Shown: one piece after another, positions 35,139 to 48,467 of the stretch | Layout: each line of letters opens with the position of its first letter | Numbering within the stretch: position 1 is the stretch's first letter | Source of the DNA: Micropterix aruncella | Taxonomy: Eukaryota > Arthropoda > Insecta > Lepidoptera > Micropterigidae | Reading direction: 5' to 3' | Length of the DNA stretch: 64,000 bases | Assembly: GCA_944548615.1 (NCBI GenBank) | Contig: CALYMY010000057.1 | Span: 62,001 to 126,000 of the forward strand | Translations under genes and position numbers: made by a program | Notes under the pieces: model-generated | What the model saw: only the letters and a program-made list of their open reading frames with translations | Told to the model about the DNA's origin: nothing | Database searches by the model: none

Positions 35139-37153
35139 GTGAAATTTGGTATAGGCATTCAATTATGATGGCAATTACTAAGTTCCACCATGACATGGCT
35201 GCTGCACCCAGGGTTGGCTCCCGACGAGGGAACTCCTCAACGGTCAACCGTAGAGACGTGAAATTTGGTATAGGCATTCCATTATGATGGCAATTACTAA
35301 GTTCCACCATGACATGGCTGCTGCACCCAGGGTTGGCTCCCGACGAGGGAACTCCTCAACGGTCAACCGTAGAGACGTGAAATTTGGTATAGGCATTCCA
35401 TTATGATGGCAATTACTAAGTTCCACCATGACATGGCTGCTGCACCCAGGGTTGGCTCCCGACGAGGGAAAAACTCAACGGTCAACCGTAGATACGTGAA
35501 ATTTGGTATAGGCATTCCATTATGATGGCAATTACTAAGTTACACCATGACATGGCTGCTGCACCCAGGGTTGGCTCCCGACGAGGGAACTCCTTAACGG
35601 TCAACCGTAGAGACGTGAAATTTGGTATAGGCATTCCATTATGATGGCAATTACTAAGTTCCACCATGACATGGCTGCTGCACCCAAGGTTGGCTCCCGA
35701 CGAGGGAACTCCTTAACGGTCAACCGTAGAGACGTGAAATTTGGTATAGGCATTCCATTATGATGGCAATTACTAAGTTCCACCATGACATGGCTGCTGC
35801 ACCAAGGGTTGGCTCCCGACGAGGGAAAAACTCAACGGTCAACCGTAGATACGTGAAATTTGGTATAGGCATTCCATTATGATGGCAATTACTAAGTTCC
35901 ACCATGACATGGCTGCTGCACCCAGGGTTGGCTCCCGACGAGGGAACTCCTCAACGGTCAACCGTAGAGACGTGAAATTTGGTATAGGCATTCCATTATG
36001 AAAACAATTACTAAGTTCCACCATGACATGGCTGCTGCACCCAGGGTTGGCTCCCGACGAGGGAACTCCTCAACGGTCAACCGTAGAGACGTGAAATTTG
36101 GTATAGGCATTCCATAATGATGGCAATTACTAAGTTCCACCATGACATGGCTGCTGCACCCAGGGTTGGCTCCCGACGAGGGAACTCCTCAACGGTCAAC
36201 CGTAGAGACGTGAAATTTGGTATAGGCATTCCATTATGATGGCAATTACTAAGTTCCACCATGACATGGCTGCTGCACCCAGGGTTGGCTCCCGACGAGG
36301 GAACTCCTCAACGGTCAACCGTAGAGACGTGAAATTTGGTATAGGCTTTCCATTATGATGGCAATTACTAAGTTCCGCCATGACATGGCTGCTGCACCCA
36401 GGGTTGGCTCCCGACGAGGGAACTCCTCAACGGTCAACCGTAGAGACGTGAAATTTGGTATAGGCATTCCATTATGAAAACAATTACTAAGTTCCACCAT
36501 GACATGGCTGCTGCACCCAGGGTTGGCTCCCGACGAGGGAACTCCTCAACGGTCAACCGTAGAGACGTAAAATTTGGTATAGGCATTCCATAATGATGGC
36601 AATTACTAAGTTCCACCATGACATGGCTGCTGCACCCAGGGTTGGCTCCCGACGAGGGAACTCCTCAACGGTCAACCGTAGAGACGTGAAATTTGGTATA
36701 GGCTTTCCATTATGATGGCAATTACTAAGTTCCGCCATGACATGGCTGCTGTACCCAGGGTTGGCTCCCGACGAGGGAACTCCTCAACGGTCAACCGTAG
36801 AGACGTAAAATTTGGTATAGGCATTCCATTATGATGGCAATTACTAAATTCCACCATGACATGGCTGCTGCACAAAGGGTTGGCTCCCGACGAGGGAACT
36901 CCTCAACGGTGAAACGTAGAGACGTGAAATTTGGTATAGGCATTCCATTATAATGGCAATTACTAAGTTCCACCATGACATGGCTGCTGCACCCAGGGTT
37001 GGCTCCCGACGAGGGAACTCCTCAACGGTGAAACGTAGAGACGTGAAATTTGTTATAGGCATTCCATTTTAATGGCAATTACTAAGTTCCACCATGACAT
37101 GGCTGCTGCACCCAGGGTTGGCTCCCGACGAGGGAACTCCTCAACGGTCAACC
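35139..37153 (-). repeat. 119-bp satellite array, minus, 17 monomers (tile 12, alpha)
   Basis: Copy of 6139-8153: the common ggtatagg and atgatggcaatt forms with the gctgtaccc and gcacaaag markers. Confidence 0.98.
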
Positions 37154-37757
37154 AAATTTCACGTCTCTACGGTTGACCGTTGAGGAGTTCCCTCGTCGGG
37201 AGCCAACCCTGGGTGCAGCAGCCATGTCATGGTGGAACTTAGTAATTGCCATCATAATGGAATGCCTATACCAAATTTCACGTCTCTACGGTTGATTGTT
37301 GAGGAGTTCCCTCGTCGGGAGCCAGCCCTGGGTGCAGCAGCCATGTCATGGTGGAACTTAGTAATTGCGATCATAATGGAATGCCTATACCAAATTTCAC
37401 GTCTCTACGGTTGACCGTTGAGGAGTTCCCTCGTCGGGAGCCAACCCTGGGTGCAGCAGCCATGTCATGGTGGAACTTAGTAATTGCCATCATAATGGAA
37501 TGCCTATACCAAATTTCACGTCTCTACGGTTGACCGTTGAGGAGTTCCCTCGTCGGGAGCCAACCCTGGGTGCAGCAGCCATGTCATGGTGGAACTTAGT
37601 AATTGCCATCATAATGTAATGCCTATACCAAATTTCACGTCTCTACGGTTGACCGTTGAGGAGTTCCCTCGTCGGGAGCCAACCCTGGGTGCAGCAGCCA
37701 TGTCATGGTGGAACTTAGTAATTGCCATCATAATGGAATGCCTATACCAAATTTCAC
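37154..37757 (+). repeat. 119-bp satellite array, plus, 5 monomers (tile 12, alpha)
   Basis: Alpha subtype b, copy of 8154-8757. Confidence 0.97.
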
Positions 37758-37941
37758 CAAATTTCAAATTTGAAAATTCAAATTTCGAACCGACTGTCAG
37801 ATTTGAAAATTCAAATTTCGAACCAACTGTCAAATTTGAAAATTCAAATTTCGAACCAACTGTCAAATTTGAAAATTCAAATTTCGAACCAACTGTCAGA
37901 TTTGAAAATTATAATTTCGAACCAATTTGAAATTCGAAATC
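37758..37941 (+). repeat. 33-bp satellite, plus, about 5 units (tile 12, alpha)
   Basis: Standard alpha short array. Confidence 0.97.
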
Positions 37942-39837
37942 GTGAAATTTGGTATAGGCATTCCATTATGATGGCAATTACTAAGTTCCACCATGACATG
38001 GCTGCTGCACCCAGGGTTGGCTCCCGACGAGGGAACTCCTCAACGGTCAACCGTAGAGACGTAAAATTTGGTATAGGCATTCCATTATGATGGCAATTAC
38101 TAAATTCCACCATGACATGGCTGCTGCACCCAGGGTTGTCTCCCGACGAGGGAACTCCTCAACGGTCAACGGTAGAGACGTGAAATTTGGTATAGGCATT
38201 CCATTATGATGGCAATTACTAAGTTCCACCATGACATGGCTGCTGCACCCAGGGTTGGCTCCCGACGAGGGAACTCCTCAACGGCCAACCGTAGAGACGT
38301 GAAATTTGGTATAGGCATTCCATTATGATGGCAATTACTAAGTTCCACCATGACATGGCTGCTGCACCCAGGGTTGGCTCCCGACGAGGGAACTCCTCAA
38401 CGGTCAACCGTAGAGACGTGAAATTTGGTATAGGCATTCCATTATGATGGCAATTACTAAGTTCCACCATGACATGGCTGCTGCACCCAAGGTTGGCTCC
38501 CGACGAGGGAACTCCTCAATGGTCGACCGTAGAGACGTAAAATTTGGTATAGGCATTCCATTATGATGGCAATTACTAAATTCCACCATGACATGGCTGC
38601 TGCACCCAGGGTTGGCTCCCGACGAGGGAACTCCTCAACGGTGAAACGTAGAGACGTGAAATTTGTTATAGGCATTCCATTATAATGGCAATTACTAAGT
38701 TCCACCATGACATGGCTGCTGCACCCAGGGTTGGCTCCCGACGAGGGAACTCCTCAACGGTCAACCGTAGAGACGTGAAATTTGGTATAGGCATTCCATT
38801 ATGAAAACAATTACTAAGTTCCACCATGACATGGCTGCTGCACCCAGGGTTGGCTCCCGACGAGGGAACTCCTCAACGGTCAACCGTAGAGACGTGAAAT
38901 TTGGTATAGGCATTCCATAATGATGGCAATTACTAAGTTCCACCATGACATGGCTGCTGCACCCAGGGTTGGCTCCCGACGAGGGAACTCCTCAACGGTC
39001 AATCGTAGAGACGTGAAATTTGGTATAGGCATTCCATTATGATGGCAATTACTAAGTTCCACCATGACATGGCTGCTGCACCCAGGGTTGGCTCCCGACG
39101 AGGGAACTCCTCAACGGTCAACCGTAGAGACGTGAAATTTGGTATAGGCTTTCCATTATGATGGCAATTACTAAGTTCCGCCATGACATGGCTGCTGCAC
39201 CCAGGGTTGGCTCCCGACGAGGGAACTCCTCAACGGTCAACCGTAGAGACGTGAAATTTGGTATAGGCATTCCATTATGAAAACAATTACTAAGTTCCAC
39301 CATGACATGGCTGCTGCACCCAGGGTTGGCTCCCGACGAGGGAACTCCTCAACGGTCAACCGTAGAGACGTAAAATTTGGTATAGGCATTCCATAATGAT
39401 GGCAATTACTAAGTTCCACCATGACATGGCTGCTGCACCCAGGGTTGGCTCCCGACGAGGGAACTCCTCAACGGTCAACCGTAGAGACGTGAAATTTGGT
39501 ATAGGCTTTCCATTATGATGGCAATTACTAAGTTCCGCCATGACATGGCTGCTGCACCCAGGGTTGGCTCCCGACGAGGGAACTCCTCAACGGTGAAACG
39601 TAGAGACGTGAAATTTGGTATAGGCATTCCATTATAATGGCAATTACTAAGTTCCACCATGACATGGCTGCTGCACCCAGGGTTGGCTCCCGACGAGGGA
39701 ACTCCTCAACGGTGAAACGTAGAGACGTGAAATTTGTTATAGGCATTCCATTTTAATGGCAATTACTAAGTTCCACCATGACATGGCTGCTGCACCCAGG
39801 GTTGGCTCCCGACGAGGGAACTCCTCAACGGTCAACC
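37942..39837 (-). repeat. 119-bp satellite array, minus, 16 monomers (tile 13, alpha)
   Basis: Copy of the mosaic array at 8942-10837, including caatcgtag near 39001. Confidence 0.98.
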
Positions 39838-40441
39838 AAATTTCACGTCTCTACGGTTGACCGTTGAGGAGTTCCCTCGTCGGGAGCCAACCCTGGGTGC
39901 AGCAGCCATGTCATGGTGGAACTTAGTAATTGCCATCATAATGGAATGCCTATACCAAATTTCACGTCTCTACGGTTGATTGTTGAGGAGTTCCCTCGTC
40001 GGGAGCCAGCCCTGGGTGCAGCAGCCATGTCATGGTGGAACTTAGTAATTGCGATCATAATGGAATGCCTATACCAAATTTCACGTCTCTACGGTTGACC
40101 GTTGAGGAGTTCCCTCGTCGGGAGCCAACCCTGGGTGCAGCAGCCATGTCATGGTGGAACTTAGTAATTGCCATCATAATGGAATGCCTATACCAAATTT
40201 CACGTCTCTACGGTTGACCGTTGAGGAGTTCCCTCGTCGGGAGCCAACCCTGGGTGCAGCAGCCATGTCATGGTGGAACTTAGTAATTGCCATCATAATG
40301 TAATGCCTATACCAAATTTCACGTCTCTACGGTTGACCGTTGAGGAGTTCCCTCGTCGGGAGCCAACCCTGGGTGCAGCAGCCATGTCATGGTGGAACTT
40401 AGTAATTGCCATCATAATGGAATGCCTATACCAAATTTCAC
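39838..40441 (+). repeat. 119-bp satellite array, plus, 5 monomers (tile 13, alpha)
   Basis: Alpha subtype b. J1 centre 39838-39854. Confidence 0.97.
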
Positions 40442-40625
40442 CAAATTTCAAATTTGAAAATTCAAATTTCGAACCGACTGTCAGATTTGAAAATTCAAAT
40501 TTCGAACCAACTGTCAAATTTGAAAATTCAAATTTCGAACCAACTGTCAAATTTGAAAATTCAAATTTCGAACCAACTGTCAGATTTGAAAATTATAATT
40601 TCGAACCAATTTGAAATTCGAAATC
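40442..40625 (+). repeat. 33-bp satellite, plus, about 5 units (tile 13, alpha)
   Basis: Standard alpha short array. Confidence 0.97.
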
Positions 40626-43600
40626 GTGAAATTTGGTATAGGCATTCCATTATGATGGCAATTACTAAGTTCCACCATGACATGGCTGCTGCACCCAGGG
40701 TTGGCTCCCGACGAGGGAACTCCTCAACGGTCAACCGTAGAGACGTAAAATTTGGTATAGGCATTCCATTATGATGGCAATTACTAAATTCCACCATGAC
40801 ATGGCTGCTGCACCCAGGGTTGTCTCCCGACGAGGGAACTCCTCAACGGTCAACGGTAGAGACGTGAAATTTGGTATAGGCATTCCATTATGATGGCAAT
40901 TACTAAGTTCCACCATGACATGGCTGCTGCACCCAGGGTTGGCTCCCGACGAGGGAACTCCTCAACGGCCAACCGTAGAGACGTGAAATTTGGTATAGGC
41001 ATTCCATTATGATGGCAATTACTAAGTTCCACCATGACATGGCTGCTGCACCCAGGGTTGGCTCCCGACGAGGGAACTCCTCAACGGTCAACCGTAGAGA
41101 CGTGAAATTTGGTATAGGCATTCCATTATGATGGCAATTACTAAGTTCCACCATGACATGGCTGCTGCACCCAAGGTTGGCTCCCGACGAGGGAACTCCT
41201 CAATGGTCGACCGTAGAGACGTAAAATTTGGTATAGGCATTCCATTATGATGGCAATTACTAAATTCCACCATGACATGGCTGCTGCACCCAGGGTTGGC
41301 TCCCGACGAGGGAACTCCTCAACGGTGAAACGTAGAGACGTGAAATTTGTTATAGGCATTCCATTATAATGGCAATTACTAAGTTCCACCATGACATGGC
41401 TGCTGCACCCAGGGTTGGCTCCCGACGAGGGAACTCCTCAACGGTCAACCGTAGAGACGTGAAATTTGGTATAGGCATTCCATTATGAAAACAATTACTA
41501 AGTTCCACCATGACATGGCTGCTGCACCCAGGGTTGGCTCCCGACGAGGGAACTCCTCAACGGTCAACCGTAGAGACGTGAAATTTGGTATAGGCATTCC
41601 ATAATGATGGCAATTACTAAGTTCCACCATGACATGGCTGCTGCACCCAGGGTTGGCTCCCGACGAGGGAACTCCTCAACGGTCAATCGTAGAGACGTGA
41701 AATTTGGTATAGGCATTCCATTATGATGGCAATTACTAAGTTCCACCATGACATGGCTGCTGCACCCAGGGTTGGCTCCCGACGAGGGAACTCCTCAACG
41801 GTCAACCGTAGAGACGTGAAATTTGGTATAGGCTTTCCATTATGATGGCAATTACTAAGTTCCGCCATGACATGGCTGCTGCACCCAGGGTTGGCTCCCG
41901 ACGAGGGAACTCCTCAACGGTCAACCGTAGAGACGTGAAATTTGGTATAGGCATTCCATTATGAAAACAATTACTAAGTTCCACCATGACATGGCTGCTG
42001 CACCCAGGGTTGGCTCCCGACGAGGGAAAAACTCAACGGTCAACCGTAGAGACGTGAAATTTGGTATAGGCATTCCATTATGATGGCAATTACTAAGTTC
42101 CACCATGACATGGCTGCTGCACCCAGGGTTGGCTCCCGACGAGGGAAAAACTCAACGGTCAACCGTAGAGACGTGAAATTTGGTATAGGCATTCCATTAT
42201 GATGGCAATTACTAAGCTCCACCATGACATGGCTGCTGCACCCAGGGTTGGCTCCCGACGAGGGAAAAACTCAACGGTCAACCGTAGAGACGTGAAATTT
42301 GGTATAGGCATTCCATTATGATGGCAATTACTAAGCTCCACCATGACATGGCTGCTGCACCCAGGGTTGGCTCCCGACGAGGGAACTCCTTAACGGTCAA
42401 CCGTAGAGACGTGAAATTTGGAATAGGCATTCCATTATGATGGCAATTACTAAGTTCCACCATGACATGGCTGCTGCACCCAGGGTTGGCTCCCGACGAG
42501 GGAACTCCTCAACGGTCAACCGTAGAGACGTGAAATTTGGTATAGGCATTCCATTATGATGGCAATTACTAAGTTCCACCATGACATGGCTGCTGCACCC
42601 AGGGTTGGCTCCCGACGAGGGAACTCCTCAACGGTCAACCGTAGAGACGTGAAATTTGGTATAGGCATTCCATTATGATGGCAATTACTAAGTTCCACCA
42701 TGACATGGCTGCTGCACCCAGGGTTGGCTCCCGACGAGGGAAAAACTCAACGGTCAACCGTAGATACGTGAAATTTGGTATAGGCATTCCATTATGATGG
42801 CAATTACTAAGTTACACCATGACATGGCTGCTGCACCCAGGGTTGGCTCCCGACGAGGGAACTCCTTAACGGTCAACCGTAGAGACGTGAAATTTGGTAT
42901 AGGCATTCCATTATGATGGCAATTACTAAGTTCCACCATGACATGGCTGCTGCACCCAAGGTTGGCTCCCGACGAGGGAACTCCTTAACGGTCAACCGTA
43001 GAGACGTGAAATTTGGTATAGGCATTCCATTATGATGGCAATTACTAAGTTCCACCATGACATGGCTGCTGCACCAAGGGTTGGCTCCCGACGAGGGAAA
43101 AACTCAACGGTCAACCGTAGATACGTGAAATTTGGTATAGGCATTCCATTATGATGGCAATTACTAAGTTCCACCATGACATGGCTGCTGCACCCAGGGT
43201 TGGCTCCCGACGAGGGAACTCCTCAACGGTCAACCGTAGAGACGTGAAATTTGGTAAAGGCATTCCATTATGAAAACAATTACTAAGTTCCACCATGACA
43301 TGGCTGCTGCACCCAGGGTTGGCTCCCGACGAGGGAACTCCTCAACGGTCAACCGTAGAGACGTGAAATTTGGTATAGGCATTCCATAATGATGGCAATT
43401 ACTAAGTTCCACCATGACATGGCTGCTGCACCCAGGGTTGGCTCCCGACGAGGGAACTCCTCAACGGTCAACCGTAGAGACGTGAAATTTGGTATAGGCA
43501 TTCCATTATGATGGCAATTACTAAGTTCCACCATGACATGGCTGCTGCACCCAGGGTTGGCTCCCGACGAGGGAACTCCTCAACGGTCAACCGTAGAGAC

Positions 43601-44425
43601 GTGAAATTTGGTATAGGCTTTCCATTATGATGACAATTACTAAGTTCCGCCATGACATGGCTGCTGCACCCAGGGTTGGCTCCCGACGAGGGAACTCCTC
43701 AACGGTCAACCGTAGAGACGTGAAATTTGGTATAGGCATTCCATTATGAAAACAATTACTAAGTTCCACCATGACATGGCTGCTGCACCCAGGGTTGGCT
43801 CCCGACGAGGGAACTCCTCAACGGTCAACCGTAGAGACGTAAAATTTGGTATAGGCATTCCATAATGATGGCAATTACTAAGTTCCACCATGACATGGCT
43901 GCTGCACCCAGGGTTGGCTCCCGACGAGGGAACTCCTCAACGGTCAACCGTAGAGACGTGAAATTTGGTATAGGCTTTCCATTATGATGGCAATTACTAA
44001 GTTCCGCCATGACATGGCTGCTGTACCCAGGGTTGGCTCCCGACGAGGGAACTCCTCAACGGTCAACCGTAGAGACGTAAAATTTGGTATAGGCATTCCA
44101 TTATGATGGCAATTACTAAATTCCACCATGACATGGCTGCTGCACAAAGGGTTGGCTCCCGACGAGGGAACTCCTCAACGGTGAAACGTAGAGACGTGAA
44201 ATTTGGTATAGGCATTCCATTATAATGGCAATTACTAAGTTCCACCATGACATGGCTGCTGCACCCAGGGTTGGCTCCCGACGAGGGAACTCCTCAACGG
44301 TGAAACGTAGAGACGTGAAATTTGTTATAGGCATTCCATTTTAATGGCAATTACTAAGTTCCACCATGACATGGCTGCTGCACCCAGGGTTGGCTCCCGA
44401 CGAGGGAACTCCTCAACGGTCAACC
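40626..44425 (-). repeat. 119-bp satellite array, minus, 32 monomers, longest in the window (tile 14, alpha)
   Basis: 32x119-8 bp. Three sources can be read in order. About 40626-42000 follows the tile 4/13 mosaic (gttgtctcccg, acggccaaccg, aatggtcgaccg, caatcgtag). About 42020-42340 is a local expansion in which the gggaaaaactc monomer occurs three times in a row (42022, 42141, 42260 or so) and the aagctcc monomer twice (42214, 42333). From about 42340 it equals tile 10 at offset 13,329. All joins keep the 119-bp phase. Confidence 0.97.
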
Positions 44426-45029
44426 AAATTTCACGTCTCTACGGTTGACCGTTGAGGAGTTCCCTCGTCGGGAGCCAACCCTGGGTGCAGCAGCCATGTC
44501 ATGGTGGAACTTAGTAATTGCCATCATAATGGAATGCCTATACTAAATTTCACGTCTCTACGGTTGATTGTTGAGGAGTTCCCTCGTCGGGAGCCAGCCC
44601 TGGGTGCAGCAGCCATGTCATGGTGGAACTTAGTAATTGCGATCATAATGGAATGCCTATACCAAATTTCACGTCTCTACGGTTGACCGTTGAGGAGTTC
44701 CCTCGTCGGGAGCCAACCCTGGGTGCAGCAGCCATGTCATGGTGGAACTTAGTAATTGCCATCATAATGGAATGCCTATACCAAATTTCACGTCTCTACG
44801 GTTGACCGTTGAGGAGTTCCCTCGTCGGGAGCCAACCCTGGGTGCAGCAGCCATGTCATGGTGGAACTTAGTAATTGCCATCATAATGTAATGCCTATAC
44901 CAAATTTCACGTCTCTACGGTTGACCGTTGAGGAGTTCCCTCGTCGGGAGCCAACCCTGGGTGCAGCAGCCATGTCATGGTGGAACTTAGTAATTGCCAT
45001 CATAATGGAATGCCTATACCAAATTTCAC
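44426..45029 (+). repeat. 119-bp satellite array, plus, 5 monomers (tile 14, alpha)
   Basis: Alpha subtype a, as in tiles 1 and 10. J1 centre 44426-44442. Confidence 0.98.
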
Positions 45030-45213
45030 CAAATTTCAAATTTGAAAATTCAAATTTCGAACCGACTGTCAGATTTGAAAATTCAAATTTCGAACCAACT
45101 GTCAAATTTGAAAATTCAAATTTCGAACCAACTGTCAAATTTGAAAATTCAAATTTCGAACCAACTGTCAGATTTGAAAATTATAATTTCGAACCAATTT
45201 GAAATTCGAAATC
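45030..45213 (+). repeat. 33-bp satellite, plus, about 5 units (tile 14, alpha)
   Basis: Standard alpha short array. Confidence 0.97.
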
Positions 45214-46276
45214 GTGAAATTTGGTATAGGCATTCCATTATGATGGCAATTACTAAGTTCCACCATGACATGGCTGCTGCACCCAGGGTTGGCTCCCGAC
45301 GAGGGAACTCCTCAACGGTCAACCGTAGAGACGTAAAATTTGGTATAGGCATTCCATTATGATGGCAATTACTAAATTCCACCATGACATGGCTGCTGCA
45401 CCCAGGGTTGTCTCCCGACGAGGGAACTCCTCAACGGTCAACGGTAGAGACGTGAAATTTGGTATAGGCATTCCATTATGATGGCAATTACTAAGTTCCA
45501 CCATGACATGGCTGCTGCACCCAGGGTTGGCTCCCGACGAGGGAACTCCTCAACGGCCAACCGTAGAGACGTGAAATTTGGTATAGGCATTCCATTATGA
45601 TGGCAATTACTAAGTTCCACCATGACATGGCTGCTGCACCCAGGGTTGGCTCCCGACGAGGGAACTCCTCAACGGTCAACCGTAGAGACGTGAAATTTGG
45701 TATAGGCATTCCATTATGATGGCAATTACTAAGTTCCACCATGACATGGCTGCTGCACCCAAGGTTGGCTCCCGACGAGGGAACTCCTCAATGGTCGACC
45801 GTAGAGACGTAAAATTTGGTATAGGCATTCCATTATGATGGCAATTACTAAATTCCACCATGACATGGCTGCTGCACCCAGGGTTGGCTCCCGACGAGGG
45901 AACTCCTCAACGGTGAAACGTAGAGACGTGAAATTTGTTATAGGCATTCCATTATAATGGCAATTACTAAGTTCCACCATGACATGGCTGCTGCACCCAG
46001 GGTTGGCTCCCGACGAGGGAACTCCTCAACGGTCAACCGTAGAGACGTGAAATTTGGTATAGGCATTCCATAATGATGGCAATTACTAAGTTCCACCATG
46101 ACATGGCTGCTGCACCCAGGGTTGGCTCCCGACGAGGGAACTCCTCAACGGTGAAACGTAGAGACGTGAAATTTGTTATAGGCATTCCATTATAATGGCA
46201 ATTACTAAGTTCCACCATGGCATGGCTGCTGCACCCAGGGTTGGCTCCCGACGAGGGAACTCCTCAACGGTCAACC
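45214..46276 (-). repeat. 119-bp satellite array, minus, 9 monomers (tile 15, beta)
   Basis: Third copy of the 9-monomer beta arm (tiles 2, 11, 15), with ccatggcatgg near 46215. Confidence 0.98.
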
Positions 46277-46999
46277 AAATTTCACGTCTCTACGGTTGAC
46301 CGTTGAGGAGTTCCCTCCTTGGGAGCCAACCCTGGGTGCAGCAGCCATGTCATGGTGGAACTTAGTAATTGCCATCATAATGGAATGCCTATACCAAATT
46401 TCACGTCTCTACGGTTGACCGTTGAGGAGTTCCCTCGTCGGGAGCCAACCCTGGGTGCAGCAGCCATGTCATGGTGGAACTTAGTAATTGCCATCATAAT
46501 GGAATGCCTATACCAAATTTCACGTCTCTACGGTTGACCGTTGAGGAGTTCCCTCGTCGGGAGCCAGCCCTGGGTGCAGCAGCCATGTCATGGTGGAACT
46601 TAGTAATTGCGATCATAATGGAATGCCTATACCAAATTTCACGTCTCTACGGTTGACCGTTGAGGAGTTCCCTCGTCGGGAGCCAACCCTGGGTGCAGCA
46701 GCCATGTCATGGTGGAACTTAGTAATTGCCATCATAATGGAATGCCTATACCAAATTTCACGTCTCTACGGTTGACCGTTGAGGAGTTCCCTCGTCGGGA
46801 GCCAACCCTGGGTGCAGCAGCCATGTCATGGTGGAACTTAGTAATTGCCATCATAATGTAATGCCTATACCAAATTTCACGTCTCTACGGTTGACCGTTG
46901 AGGAGTTCCCTCGTCGGGAGCCAACCCTGGGTGCAGCAGCCATGTCATGGTGGAACTTAGTAATTGCCATCATAATGGAATGCCTATACCAAATTTCAC
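46277..46999 (+). repeat. 119-bp satellite array, plus, 6 monomers (tile 15, beta)
   Basis: Beta subtype 1. Confidence 0.98.
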
Positions 47000-48237
47000 C
47001 AAATTTCAAATTTGAAAATTCAAATTTCGAACCGACTGTCAGATTTGAAAATTCAAATTTCGAACCAACTGTCAAATTTGAAAATTCAAATTTCGAACCA
47101 ACTGTCAAATTTGAAAATTCAAATTTCGAACCAACTGTCAAATTTGAAAATTCAAATTTCGAACCAACTGTCAGATTTGAAAATTCAAATTTCGAACCGA
47201 CTGTCAGATTTGAAAATTCAAATTTCGAACCAACTGTCAAATTTGAAAATTCAAATTTCGAAACAACTGTCAGATTTGAAAATTAAAATTTCGAACCAAC
47301 TGTCAAATTTGAAAATTCAAATTTCGAACCGACTGTCAGATTTGAAAATTCAAATTTCGAACCAACTGTCAAATTTGAAAATTCAAATTTCGAACCATCT
47401 GTCAAATTTGAAAATTCAAATTTCGAACCAACTGTCAGATTTGAAAATTCAAATTTCGAACCAACTGTCAAATTTGAAAATTCAAATTTCGAACCAACTG
47501 TCAGATTTGAAAATTCAAATATCGAACCAACTGTCAAATTTGAAAATTCAAATTTCGAACCAACTGTCAGATTTTAAAAGTCAAATTTCGAACCAACTGT
47601 CAAATTTGAAAATTCAAATTTCGAACCAACTGTCAAATTTGAAAATTCAAATTTCGAACCAACTGTCAGATTTGAAAATTCAAATTTCGAACCAACTGTC
47701 AGATTTGAAAATTTGAATTTCGAACCAACTGTCAGATTAGAAAATTCAAATTTCGAACCAACTGTCAGATTTGAAAATTCAAATTTCGAACCAACTGTCA
47801 GATTTGAAAATTCAAATTTCGAACCAACTGTCAAATTTGAAAATTCAAATTTCGAACCAACTGTCAGATTTGAAAATTCAAATTTCGAACTAACTGTCAA
47901 ATTTGAAAATTCAAATTTCGAACCAACTGTCAGATTTGAAAATTCAAATTTCGAACCAAGTGTCAAATTTGAAAATTCGAAATTTCGAAACCAACTGTCA
48001 CATTTGAAAATTCAAATTTCGAACCAACTGTCAGATTTGAAAATTCAAATTTCGAACCAACTGTCAGATTTGAAAATTCTAATTTCGAACCAACTGTCAG
48101 ATTTGAAAATTGAAATTTCGAACCAACTGTCAGATTTGAAAATTCGAATTTCGAACCAACTGTCAGATTTGAAAATTCAAATTTCGAACCAACTGTCAAA
48201 TTTGAAAATTCAAATTTCGAACCAACTGTCAGATTTG
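47000..48237 (+). repeat. 33-bp satellite, plus, about 37 units (tile 15, beta)
   Basis: Beta variant order, same as tile 11 at offset 13,329, including the unit with two extra bases. Confidence 0.98.
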
Positions 48238-48467
48238 TTCGAAATTTGAATTTTCAAATCTGACAGTTGGTTCGAAATTTGAATTTTCAAATCTGACAGT
48301 TGGTTCGAAATTCAAATTTTTAAATCTGACAGTTGGTTCGAAATTTGAATTTTCAAATCTGACAGTTGGTTCGAAATTTGAATTTTCAAATTTGACAGTT
48401 GGTTCGAAATTTGAATTTACAAATATGACAGTCGGTTCGAAATTTGAATTTTCAAATTTGACATTTG
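48238..48467 (-). repeat. 33-bp satellite, minus, about 7 units (tile 15, beta)
   Basis: J2 centre 48238-48254. Subtype 1 boundary. Confidence 0.97.

Larger units (their letters stand above)
29105..40968. repeat. Large segmental duplicate, copy 2 (partner 105-11968)
   Basis: Both limits fall inside 119(-) arrays, in phase with the monomer. This is what unequal exchange between arrays produces, and also where an assembler would most easily mis-join. Confidence 0.93.

Noticed and set aside
105..40968. Calling the 29,000-bp offset proof of an assembly artefact
   Set aside because: At least one base differs between copies (5511/34511) and the flanks differ on both sides. A real duplication is possible, and only read evidence can decide.
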